A stretch of DNA of 64,000 nt from Acidobacteriota bacterium (GTDB lineage: Bacteria > Acidobacteriota > Blastocatellia > Pyrinomonadales > Pyrinomonadaceae), in contig JAFAVK010000052.1 of NCBI GenBank assembly GCA_019242475.1, positions 55,359 through 119,358 on the forward strand, in the 5' to 3' direction. The notes below the pieces were generated by a model. It was not told the DNA's origin. It searched no databases and saw only the letters and a list, made by a program, of their open reading frames with translations. Of this stretch, positions 51,491 to 59,821 are shown piece after piece. The translations under genes were made by a program, and so were the position numbers. How positions within the stretch are numbered: position 1 is the first letter of the stretch; each line of letters begins with the position of its first letter.

Positions 51491-51536
51491 CTATAATCCC
51501 CCCACGCTCTATCCGAATCCATTGTGCGAGCCGATT

Positions 51537-52475
51537 GTGCAACACGTCAGCGACGCGAGCCAAGCCGAGCCCGAACTCGAAATCGAGCGCGGCGATTTCG
51601 CGGCTCAACCTGTTTCGTCGGAAGGGCCGCGGCGGCTGGTCGTCGTCACCTACAACATCAGGTACGCGGTCGGCTCGCGCCTCATCGGCGGGAGCCTTCT
51701 GCGCCGCGCCGGCCTCGGCCAGCCGGGCCGCCGCCCGCGGCTCGTCGGCGACAACATCCGCAAAGCCGCGCGCATACTTTCAGACGGCGCTTATCTGCCA
51801 CGCGCCGACGTGGTCGCTTTGCAGGAGGCGGACAGCGGCACCTTCCGCGCGGGCGGGCGCCACGTCGCGCGCGAGCTGGCCGGCGAGTTGAAGATGAACT
51901 ACGTCCGCGCGCACGTGCCGACGCCGTCGGACGTGGAGCCGAAGGGTCGCAAGTGGTGGCTCGACTTCGAGGAGCGCATGCTGCGCGGCGAGGCCGGGGA
52001 CACGGGCGTCGCCCTCCTCAGCCGTCTGCCGCTCTCACAGCCCGAGCGCATCGAGCTGCCGTGGGACGCGTGCCCCTGGCGGCCGCGTTTGGCCGTCGCG
52101 GCGTCCGTGCCCTTCGGCGGGCGCAGGCTGCACGTCTTTAACGCGCACATCGACACGCACGCGAGCGTCGAGGGCCAGCTCCGGCAGCACCGAACCATCC
52201 TCGCGCTGGCCGCGCGCACGGCGGAGCCGACCGTCCTGCTCGGCGACTTCAACACGCTGAACGACGAGGGGCGGCGGGCCGCCCGTGGGCTGCTGGAATC
52301 GGAAGGCTACGCGACGCCGCTCCCCACGAACACGCCGACCTGGCGCTCGGGGCCGATCCGGCACCACTTCGACTGGATATTCCTGCGCGGCGCGCGCGTG
52401 CTGCGCTGGGGCGTCGCGCGCGTGCGCGGCATCTCCGACCACTGGCCCGTCTGGGTCGAGATAGAAACGCAGTAG
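51537..52475 (+). CDS. Endonuclease/exonuclease/phosphatase family protein (ORF open from 51408; GTG at 51537 possible start)
   Basis: LVVVTYNIRYAVG, DVVALQEAD, LLGDFNTLND, IRHHFDWIFLRG, ISDHWPVWVEI. Confidence 0.85.
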   Translation: MQHVSDASQAEPELEIERGDFAAQPVSSEGPRRLVVVTYNIRYAVGSRLIGGSLLRRAGLGQPGRRPRLVGDNIRKAARILSDGAYLPRADVVALQEADSGTFRAGGRHVARELAGELKMNYVRAHVPTPSDVEPKGRKWWLDFEERMLRGEAGDTGVALLSRLPLSQPERIELPWDACPWRPRLAVAASVPFGGRRLHVFNAHIDTHASVEGQLRQHRTILALAARTAEPTVLLGDFNTLNDEGRRAARGLLESEGYATPLPTNTPTWRSGPIRHHFDWIFLRGARVLRWGVARVRGISDHWPVWVEIETQ

Positions 52476-52478
52476 TCA

Positions 52479-53282
52479 ATGACGAGCGAGACCATCACCA
52501 GCCGGAAGAACCAGTTCGCGCAGCGCGCGCGTGCCGTCCGCGACGGGCGCGAGCGGGAGTTCGTCTTCGTCGAGGGCACGCGCCTGGTCGAAGAGGCTTT
52601 GGGCGCATCCATCGCGTTCGAGGCGGTGCTCTACACGCGCAGCCTCGCCGAAGACGAACGCGGGGCTTCGCTCCTTAAAAAACTTCAAGCCGTTTGCCGG
52701 AACACGTACGCCGTCTCCGAAGACGTGCTGGAATCCGTCTCGGACACGAAGACGCCGCAGGGCGTGCTGGCGCTCGCGCGCCGGCCGCAGACTGGGCGGG
52801 AGGTTTTAGAGCGCGCGGCGGGCGTGCCGCTGGTCGTCGTCATGCACGGGGCGAACAACCCTTCGAACGCGGGCGCGGTGCTGAGGGTCGCCGAGGCGGC
52901 GGGCGCGACCGGCGTCGTCCTGACGAAGGGCTCGACCGACCCGCTCTCGCCGAAGGGCCTGCGGGGCTCGATGGGTTCGGCGTTCCGCCTGCCGCTCTGG
53001 ACGGGGCCGACGCTCGAAGAGGCGCTCGGCTGGTGCTCGGAACGTGGCATCCGCACGGTTGCGACGGCGGCCGGCGCGCCGCGCCTGCACACAGAGATCG
53101 ACTGGACGCCGCCGCGCGCGGTCTTCCTCGGCCCCGAGGCCGGTGGGCTCTCCGACGAGGAAGCTCGGGCCGCGGACGACGCCGTGCGCATCCCCATGCG
53201 CGCCCCCGTGGAGAGTTTGAACCTCGCCACCGCGCTCGCGGTCGTCCTCTACGAGGCCGCGCGGCAGAGGCTTTTTGCTTGA
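52479..53282 (+). CDS. TrmH/SpoU family RNA methyltransferase
   Basis: HGANNPSNAGAVLRVAEAAGATGVVLTKGSTDPLSPKGLRGSMGSAFRLP; FLGPEAGGLSDEEARAADDAVRIPM. Confidence 0.92.
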   Translation: MTSETITSRKNQFAQRARAVRDGREREFVFVEGTRLVEEALGASIAFEAVLYTRSLAEDERGASLLKKLQAVCRNTYAVSEDVLESVSDTKTPQGVLALARRPQTGREVLERAAGVPLVVVMHGANNPSNAGAVLRVAEAAGATGVVLTKGSTDPLSPKGLRGSMGSAFRLPLWTGPTLEEALGWCSERGIRTVATAAGAPRLHTEIDWTPPRAVFLGPEAGGLSDEEARAADDAVRIPMRAPVESLNLATALAVVLYEAARQRLFA

Positions 53283-53473
53283 GCCCGCGCGGGCAAATGT
53301 CTCTTTCTTCTCACCTTTCCCTTCTGACTTTAGACGAGACTTCCGCGGGGCGGCTCATTTCGGCTAGAATGACCGCAGGTTATTCAAGGCGATAAACAGT
53401 TTTCCCCCTGCTCGAAGACCTTGCCGCCGTGCCGCCCCGGCTCGGTTGCGGTTTTGTCGCGGACGCCCCTTTT

Positions 53474-54337
53474 ATGAGTGAAGAGAAAGAGAAGAAGCGC
53501 GAAGGGAAGAAGCGCGACGCCGCGCCGAAGGAGAAGAAGCGCGACGAGGCGCTGGTCGAGCGCCTGATGCGGCGCGTGCTCGAAGGCATGGGCTCGGTCG
53601 TGGATCGCAAGCTCGGGCGCGAGGCCGACGCGCAGACGGGCTTCACGACGACCAAGCTCATCGAGCGCATGAAGCACCTCGTGGACGAGCGCGCGCGCAC
53701 CGATTCGGAAGGGCGCCGCATCGCCCCGCACCTCTTCAAGCTCAAGGTCGAGTGGGGCACGCACTCCGAGGCGCCGCCCGAGTACATCAAGGAGCTGGAG
53801 CACGAGGTGCTCGCCGCCGCCATCGACCACATCAACGACCGCCGCTACCGCACGCTCGCGCCCATCCAGGTCGAGACGAGCGCCGACATCTTCACCTCGG
53901 GCATCGCCGTCGATCCCTCCTACGGCGAGTTCGAGGAGGAGCTGAAGCGGCGCGACCAGGCCGAGCAGCTCCACGTGGAGATGGCCGGCGCGGTGCCGAA
54001 GGCGAAGACCTTGACGACGACCGACGTGCAAATCCTCGCGCGCGTCAACACCCCCGAGCGCTCCTTCGAGAAGCCGCTCGCGTTCCGGCCCGGCGGGCGC
54101 CGGATGGGCGTCGGGCGCGTGGCCGACAATGATTTGCAACTCGAACACCCGAGCGTCTCCAAGATTCACGCGTCGCTCGTGATGAACCGCGAGGGCACGC
54201 TGCTCGTCGCCGACACGGGCTCGACCAACGGCACCTTCATCAACGGCCGCCGCATCGCCTACGGCGAGGCGCGGCAGATCGAGGACGGCGACGTCGTCAG
54301 CTTCGGCGACGTGGAAGTAAGGTTTAAAAGGCAATGA
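53474..54337 (+). CDS. DUF3662 (FhaA N-terminal type) plus FHA domain protein (ORF open from 53429)
   Basis: IAPHLFKLKVEW...AAIDHINDRRYRTLAPIQVETSADIFTSGIAVDPSYG; FHA MGVGRVADNDLQLEHPSVSKIHASLVMNREG...DTGSTNGTFINGRR. Confidence 0.85.
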   Translation: MSEEKEKKREGKKRDAAPKEKKRDEALVERLMRRVLEGMGSVVDRKLGREADAQTGFTTTKLIERMKHLVDERARTDSEGRRIAPHLFKLKVEWGTHSEAPPEYIKELEHEVLAAAIDHINDRRYRTLAPIQVETSADIFTSGIAVDPSYGEFEEELKRRDQAEQLHVEMAGAVPKAKTLTTTDVQILARVNTPERSFEKPLAFRPGGRRMGVGRVADNDLQLEHPSVSKIHASLVMNREGTLLVADTGSTNGTFINGRRIAYGEARQIEDGDVVSFGDVEVRFKRQ

Positions 54338-54417
54338 TGAATGATGAGTGATGAATGATGAATGAAAGGCACGCTGCTTCTTATTCATCACTCATCACTC
54401 ATCATTCATCACTCATT
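54334..54417. repeat. Heptad inverted-repeat element J (TGATGAR unit)
   Basis: Left heptads (ARTGATG)x4 54334-54366, right complement 54384-54417, imperfect; first unit supplies TGA stop of upstream CDS. Confidence 0.9.
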
Positions 54418-54423
54418 AAAATT

Positions 54424-56361
54424 ATGTTTCTCGCAGACATTCCCGAGGCGAAGCCGGCGCTGCTGAGTCTGTTGTACGTGGGCGGGGTGGCGTTGCTGGC
54501 GTTGATTTTGTTCGTGTCGTTGCTGCTGATGCGGAGGCGCCGGCGCTCGTCGCTCGACGCCATCGCGCCGGCCGACCTGCCGCCGGAGGTGCGGCAGCGT
54601 CTGGGGGCGACTTCGACCAACCGCGGCCTGCGCGCGCTGCGCTGGCTCTTCGTGCTCCTCGCGCTCGGCGTCTTCAGCTTCCACGTCTACTGGGCGCAGT
54701 ACGCGGCCGAGTCGAACGAGCGCTTTCAGGAGCTGAGCTACAAAGACCTGCGCAACCGGCGCCTGGCCGAATCGACCCTGCGGGGCTGGATTCTCGACCG
54801 GACGGGGGGGCTCGACAAGGCGCTCGCGCTCTACCGGCGCGCGCCGAACGGGCAGATCGTGCGCGACTACCCGCTCGACACGGAGGTCTCGCAGATACTC
54901 GGCTCCGACCGCGGCGACCCCGGCCTCGAGCGCGCTCTCTTCGGCATCCAGAGCAGCGCCGCGCCCGAGGCGTGGGACGTGTTGATGGGCAAGAACGTCA
55001 TGCAGCAGGCGAACCTCGACGTGCGCCTCACCATCGACCAGGAGCTTCAGAAGGAGGCCGTCGCGCAGCTGCGCGGCCGGCACGGCTCGGCCGTCGTCCT
55101 CAACCCGCAGACGGGCGAAGTGCTCGCGCTCTACAGCAACCCTTCTTACTCGTTGAAAGAGGTGCAGGACGAGGAAGCCTGGATCAAGTTGAACGCGAAC
55201 GAGCGCGACCGGCCGCTCGTCAACCGCGCGCTGCGCGGCCGCTACATCCCGGGCTCGACGTTCAAGACCGCCGTCATGATCGCGGCCTTCAACAACGGGA
55301 TGCAGAACGAGAAGTTCAACTGCTCGGCCGCGGGCTTCTACGCCGAGCGCGGGGCGAAGCCCATCCTCGACTCGGGCGGCACCGGCGAGGTGCACGGCAC
55401 CATCGGCATCGACACGGCGATTGAAGTCTCCTGCAACCAGTACTTCGCGCAGATGGCGATCAAGCTCGGCCCGGAGAAGCTGGCCGAGGCAATCAAGCTG
55501 GTCGGCATGACGCCGGTCGGGAGCCCGCAGGAGGCGCTCGGCGCGGGCAAGCAGCCGGAGATTTGGAACACGAGCCAGCCGGCCGTGGCGCGCGCTCTGG
55601 CCCCGGTCGAGGCCACGGTCGCGCTCTACCCGCACGAGCGCCCGTACGACCTCGGCCTCATCGGCTTCGGCCAGGGCTACGCGGGCCAGATGACGCCCTT
55701 CCAGATGGCGCTCGTCGCGTCGGCCATCGGCAACCTCGAAGGCAAGCTGATGAAGCCGAAGATCGAGTTCGACCGCCCGCCCGAGGTCTGGGCGCAGGTG
55801 ACGACGCCCGCGTACGCGGCCGAGATGCGCCGCATCATGGGGCTCGTCACGTCGGGGCCTTCGGGCACGGCGACGAGCGTCTTCGGCGACGTGCACCGCC
55901 AGGGCATCATCACCGGCGGCAAGACCGGCACGGCCGAGAAGCAGGTGCCGCTCTACGACCCGAAGACCGGCGAGATGCTGATGGAGAAGAAGATCGAGCG
56001 CGACCGCCGCGGCAACCCCATCCGCGAGTACGAGGTGCCGAGGCTCGACCCCCAGTTCAGGATTGACAGCTGGTTCCTCTGCCTCGCGCCGCTCGACCGC
56101 CCGCAGCTCGCCATCGCCGTCATCATCGAGGGCGGCGGCTACGGCGCGAAGGCCGCCGCGCCGGTCGCGGCCGCGCTGGTCTTGAAGGCGCGCGACCTCG
56201 GCCTGCTCACCGGGGCCGGCATCGCACCGGCGCAGCAACAGCCGCAGCCGCAGCCGCAGAACGGCAGACAGCAGGGGCAGACGCCGACGCCGGCCGCGAC
56301 TCCGGCCGCGCGCACGACACCGGCCGCACGGCCACGAGGGGCGAACACGCCGAATCAGTAG
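54424..56361 (+). CDS. Class B penicillin-binding protein (PbpA/MrdA-like transpeptidase)
   Basis: SxxK: IPGSTFKTAV; SxN: VSCNQ; KTG: GGKTGTAEKQ; N-terminal TM segments. Confidence 0.88.
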   Translation: MFLADIPEAKPALLSLLYVGGVALLALILFVSLLLMRRRRRSSLDAIAPADLPPEVRQRLGATSTNRGLRALRWLFVLLALGVFSFHVYWAQYAAESNERFQELSYKDLRNRRLAESTLRGWILDRTGGLDKALALYRRAPNGQIVRDYPLDTEVSQILGSDRGDPGLERALFGIQSSAAPEAWDVLMGKNVMQQANLDVRLTIDQELQKEAVAQLRGRHGSAVVLNPQTGEVLALYSNPSYSLKEVQDEEAWIKLNANERDRPLVNRALRGRYIPGSTFKTAVMIAAFNNGMQNEKFNCSAAGFYAERGAKPILDSGGTGEVHGTIGIDTAIEVSCNQYFAQMAIKLGPEKLAEAIKLVGMTPVGSPQEALGAGKQPEIWNTSQPAVARALAPVEATVALYPHERPYDLGLIGFGQGYAGQMTPFQMALVASAIGNLEGKLMKPKIEFDRPPEVWAQVTTPAYAAEMRRIMGLVTSGPSGTATSVFGDVHRQGIITGGKTGTAEKQVPLYDPKTGEMLMEKKIERDRRGNPIREYEVPRLDPQFRIDSWFLCLAPLDRPQLAIAVIIEGGGYGAKAAAPVAAALVLKARDLGLLTGAGIAPAQQQPQPQPQNGRQQGQTPTPAATPAARTTPAARPRGANTPNQ

Positions 56362-56383
56362 GACGACCCGGGGGATTTGTTCG

Positions 56384-58093
56384 ATGAGGAATCGCGCTTC
56401 GACACACTTACTGCTGCTGCTGCTGATCGTCGGGCTGGAGGTCGTCGGCTACGTGGCGGTCTACGACTCGGCGCTGCTGCGCGGCTACGAGCCTTCCGTC
56501 GTGGGCGCCGCGCGCGACCTGCTGCTCTACGTGCCGCTCGTCGCCATGCTCTTCTGGCTGACGCGCGTGATGCGGTTCAAGGGCAACTGGACGCTCTACA
56601 CGACGGCCGTGCTGCTCTTCTCGGTCGGCCTGCTCGTGCAGTACCGCCTCTATAGCGACCCCGAGTACGGCTCGGGCAACAAGGCCGAGGCGCGCGCCGA
56701 GAAGACGCAGGTGCAGCGCATGCGCTACATCAACCAGTTCTACGGCCCCGACAAGAAGGCCGCGCTCGGGCTCGACGCGACGGCCGCGCAGCCCGCCGCG
56801 ACGCCCGAGGTCGTGCGCCGCTCGGACGTGACGGCCGGCCGCGCGCTCACCTCTTCGTTCACCTGGATTCCCCTCTTCGCCTTCTTCACGATGGCCCTGG
56901 CCTACTGGCTGTGCGTGCAGGACAAGTACCTCGACTGGATGCAGCGGCACAGCTTCGTCATCGTGCTGGCGACGCTCGTCCCGCTCTTCGGCGCCATCAT
57001 CTGGTCGCGCGCGGGCAAGTTCGGCGGCAACATGACGCCCTGGGAGCCCTCGAAGATTCCCTTCCTCCTCGGCTTCGCGGGCATCCTGACGGTGCACTAC
57101 CGCGAGCTGGCGCGCACCTACTGGGGCATGCCGCGCGCGCGCAACGTCATCCCGCTGCTCGCGATGGGCCTCATCCCCTTCATCCCTTTCTTCGCCCTGA
57201 AAGACTTCGGGCAGATGCTCGTCTTCAGCGGCGCCTACACGACGCTCTACCTCGTCGCCGTGCGGCGCTGGCCGCAGCTGCTCGTCTTCGTCGGCTCGCT
57301 CGTGCTGGTCGTCATCATCCTCATCGTCGGGGCGCTGCCCGTCAACGTGCAGGAGAAGGTGCCGACGCTCGCCACCATCGCCGCGCCCGTCCGCTCGGTG
57401 CTGCCCGACCGCATCAAGCAGCGCTTCCACCTCTGGCTCGACGGCTTCGACCCGCCCGCGCCCGACGAGGAGTGGTGGAAGAAGGATTACGAGGACGCGC
57501 TCGCGCGCGACCAAAGGATGCGCGAGCTGGCCGAGTCGAGCCCCGCGATGCAGAAGACCGTCAACGTGGACGTGTGGTTCGACCGCATCGCCTTCCAGCC
57601 GTCGCAGGCCACCTTCGGCCTCGCCGCCGGGCGGACTTCGGGGCGCGGCCTGGGGCTCGGCTTCGCCGAAGTCATCCCCGTCGCCGACTCGGACTACATC
57701 TACGCGGCCATCGGCGAGGAGTTCGGTTTGGTAGGCGGCGCGGTCGTGCTGCTCGCGCTCATCGTCCTCGTCAACGCGGGCGTGCGCACCTCGATCGAGG
57801 CGCGCGACATGTTCACCAAGCTCTGCTCGGCGGGCCTGACGGCCTTCATCGGCTTCCAGGCCATCGTCAACATCGGGGGGACGACGCGCGCGCTGCCGAT
57901 GACGGGCATCACGCTGCCCTTCGTCAGTCACGGGGGTTTCAGCCTCATCACGAGCTTCGCCATGCTCGGCATGCTCCTGGCCTTCTCGCACCGCAACGCC
58001 AGCGACGCCGAGGCGCCGAACCTGCGCGCGGCCGGCGCCGTCAACGAGCCGCGTGAGGAGGAAGAGTACAAAATCCCGGAGGCGGTTCAATGA
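56384..58093 (+). CDS. FtsW/RodA/SpoVE family SEDS protein
   Basis: ALKDFGQMLVFSGAYTTLYLVAVRRW; AAIGEEFGLVGGAVVLLALIVLV; ALPMTGITLPFVSHGGFSLITSF. Confidence 0.9.
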   Translation: MRNRASTHLLLLLLIVGLEVVGYVAVYDSALLRGYEPSVVGAARDLLLYVPLVAMLFWLTRVMRFKGNWTLYTTAVLLFSVGLLVQYRLYSDPEYGSGNKAEARAEKTQVQRMRYINQFYGPDKKAALGLDATAAQPAATPEVVRRSDVTAGRALTSSFTWIPLFAFFTMALAYWLCVQDKYLDWMQRHSFVIVLATLVPLFGAIIWSRAGKFGGNMTPWEPSKIPFLLGFAGILTVHYRELARTYWGMPRARNVIPLLAMGLIPFIPFFALKDFGQMLVFSGAYTTLYLVAVRRWPQLLVFVGSLVLVVIILIVGALPVNVQEKVPTLATIAAPVRSVLPDRIKQRFHLWLDGFDPPAPDEEWWKKDYEDALARDQRMRELAESSPAMQKTVNVDVWFDRIAFQPSQATFGLAAGRTSGRGLGLGFAEVIPVADSDYIYAAIGEEFGLVGGAVVLLALIVLVNAGVRTSIEARDMFTKLCSAGLTAFIGFQAIVNIGGTTRALPMTGITLPFVSHGGFSLITSFAMLGMLLAFSHRNASDAEAPNLRAAGAVNEPREEEEYKIPEAVQ

Positions 58094-59709
58094 CAGCAGA
58101 CCCCAGCGCGGTCTCCATCGAGGCGGCGTCGGTCACCGACCGCGGCCTGAGCGAGAAGCGGCCCGAGAACGAGGACTCTTTGCTGAGCGACCCCGCGCAC
58201 GGCATCTTCGCCGTCGCCGACGGCGTGGGCGGCGCGCAGGCCGGCGAGGTCGCCTCGCAGACTGCCATCGAGGTCTTGCAGGAGGCGTTCTCGAACCAGC
58301 ACGACGGCGAGGACGTGGAAGACCTGATGGAGATCGCCATCCAAAGGGCCAACGACTCCATCTACCGCATGTCGCGCGAGCAGCCGCGCTTCGCGATGAT
58401 GGCGACGACCATCGTCGCGCTCCACCTCGACGGCCTGCGCGCCACCGTCGGCCACGTCGGCGACTCGCGCCTCTACCGGCTCGCGCCCGACGGCCGCCTG
58501 AGCCGCGAGACCCAAGACCACTCGCTCGTCGAGGAGGAGATGCGGGCCGGCCGCCTCACCCCCGAGCAGGCCGCGACGCACCCGAACCGCAACGTCATCA
58601 GCCGCGCCCTCGGGGCCGAGGCGTCGGTCGAGGTTGACATGCGCAGCTTCGAGGTCGAGCCCGGCACGATCTTCCTCCTCTGCTCCGACGGCATCACGCG
58701 CCACGTCCCCGACGACGAGCTTTCGACCGTCCTGCGCAACGCGCGCGCGCTCGAAGCCGCCTGCGAGGAGCTGAAGCGCCGCTGCTTCGAGCGCGGCGCC
58801 GAGGACAACCTGACGGCCGTCCTCGTCCGCGTCGGCGGCGAAGGCGGCGGCGGCAACATTCACGACACAGAGACGGACGAAGAGCAGACCCTCGTCCGCG
58901 AGCGCCCGACTTTGCACAACGCGCGCACGCTCCCCGACACGCCGGCCGCGCACCTCCGCAGGCCCTTCGACGCCGGCGGCACGGCCGTGGGCGTCGCCGC
59001 GCCGCCCGCCGCGGGGGCGAAGACGCGCGCCGCGGGCGGCGGCGACGACGACGCCCAGGAGACATCAAAGGCCGCGCCGGCCACATCAAACGTCCGCGCG
59101 AATGGGGGCGGCGCGGGGCGGAGCCTGCTGGCGGCCGGCGCCCTCCTGCTCACGCTCGGCGCCGTGGCGCTGGCCTTCTACGTGGGGATGATGTTCGAGC
59201 GCAAAGGGATGAGCAGTCGTCTGAGCCTGAGCCCGACCGCGGCCACGCCGACGCCCGCGGCGACGGCCACGCCGAGGCCGGCCGACGCGGCCTTCACCGA
59301 GACGCCCGCCGAGCGTTTCGTGCGGCTGCGGCGCGCCGTCGATCTCTCGCCCGCCTCCGAGGCCGCGCGGATGTCTACGGAGGCCAACGGCCAGCCGCTC
59401 GAATCGAGTGACCCCGAGTTCCTCTACCTCTACGGGCGCGCGCTGCTCCTCTCCGACCGCCCGCCCGAGGCGGCCGCGGCCTTCGACCGCGCCATCCAGA
59501 GGATCAACGAGAACATGACGCCCGCCAACGGCGAGCTGAAGATCGACGCGCGCCTCGCCAAAGTCGCCGCGCACCTGCGCGACCGCAACGAGGCGGCCGC
59601 CCGCGAGGCCGCCGACGCGCTCTCCGACATCGTCCGGCCGCAGCCGCTCCAAACGCCGGCCGGCGCAGGGGCCAACGGCGCGAACGGCGCCGCGTCGCCG
59701 ACTCCGTGA
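58090..59709 (+). CDS. PP2C-type Ser/Thr phosphatase with C-terminal TM and extracytoplasmic region (PstP-like)
   Basis: SEKRPENEDSLLS, IFAVADGVGGAQAGEVAS, VGDSRLYRL, EDNLTAVLVRVG; ATGA overlap with RodA. Confidence 0.9.
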   Translation: MTADPSAVSIEAASVTDRGLSEKRPENEDSLLSDPAHGIFAVADGVGGAQAGEVASQTAIEVLQEAFSNQHDGEDVEDLMEIAIQRANDSIYRMSREQPRFAMMATTIVALHLDGLRATVGHVGDSRLYRLAPDGRLSRETQDHSLVEEEMRAGRLTPEQAATHPNRNVISRALGAEASVEVDMRSFEVEPGTIFLLCSDGITRHVPDDELSTVLRNARALEAACEELKRRCFERGAEDNLTAVLVRVGGEGGGGNIHDTETDEEQTLVRERPTLHNARTLPDTPAAHLRRPFDAGGTAVGVAAPPAAGAKTRAAGGGDDDAQETSKAAPATSNVRANGGGAGRSLLAAGALLLTLGAVALAFYVGMMFERKGMSSRLSLSPTAATPTPAATATPRPADAAFTETPAERFVRLRRAVDLSPASEAARMSTEANGQPLESSDPEFLYLYGRALLLSDRPPEAAAAFDRAIQRINENMTPANGELKIDARLAKVAAHLRDRNEAAAREAADALSDIVRPQPLQTPAGAGANGANGAASPTP

Positions 59710-59710
59710 G

Positions 59711-59817
59711 TAGACGGCAGTCAGTAGTCAGTAGTCAGTAGCGCCCCGCGCTGCCGACGCTGAACATGAAAATCGGCGGGTTCGTAATCAAGAATGTCTT
59801 TCTACTGTCTACTGACT
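59711..59817. repeat. Heptad inverted-repeat element K (CAGTAGT unit)
   Basis: cagtcagtagtcagtagtcagtag left; ctactgtctactgact 59802-59817 right, 15 of 16 paired. Confidence 0.85.
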
Positions 59818-59821
59818 TGAG

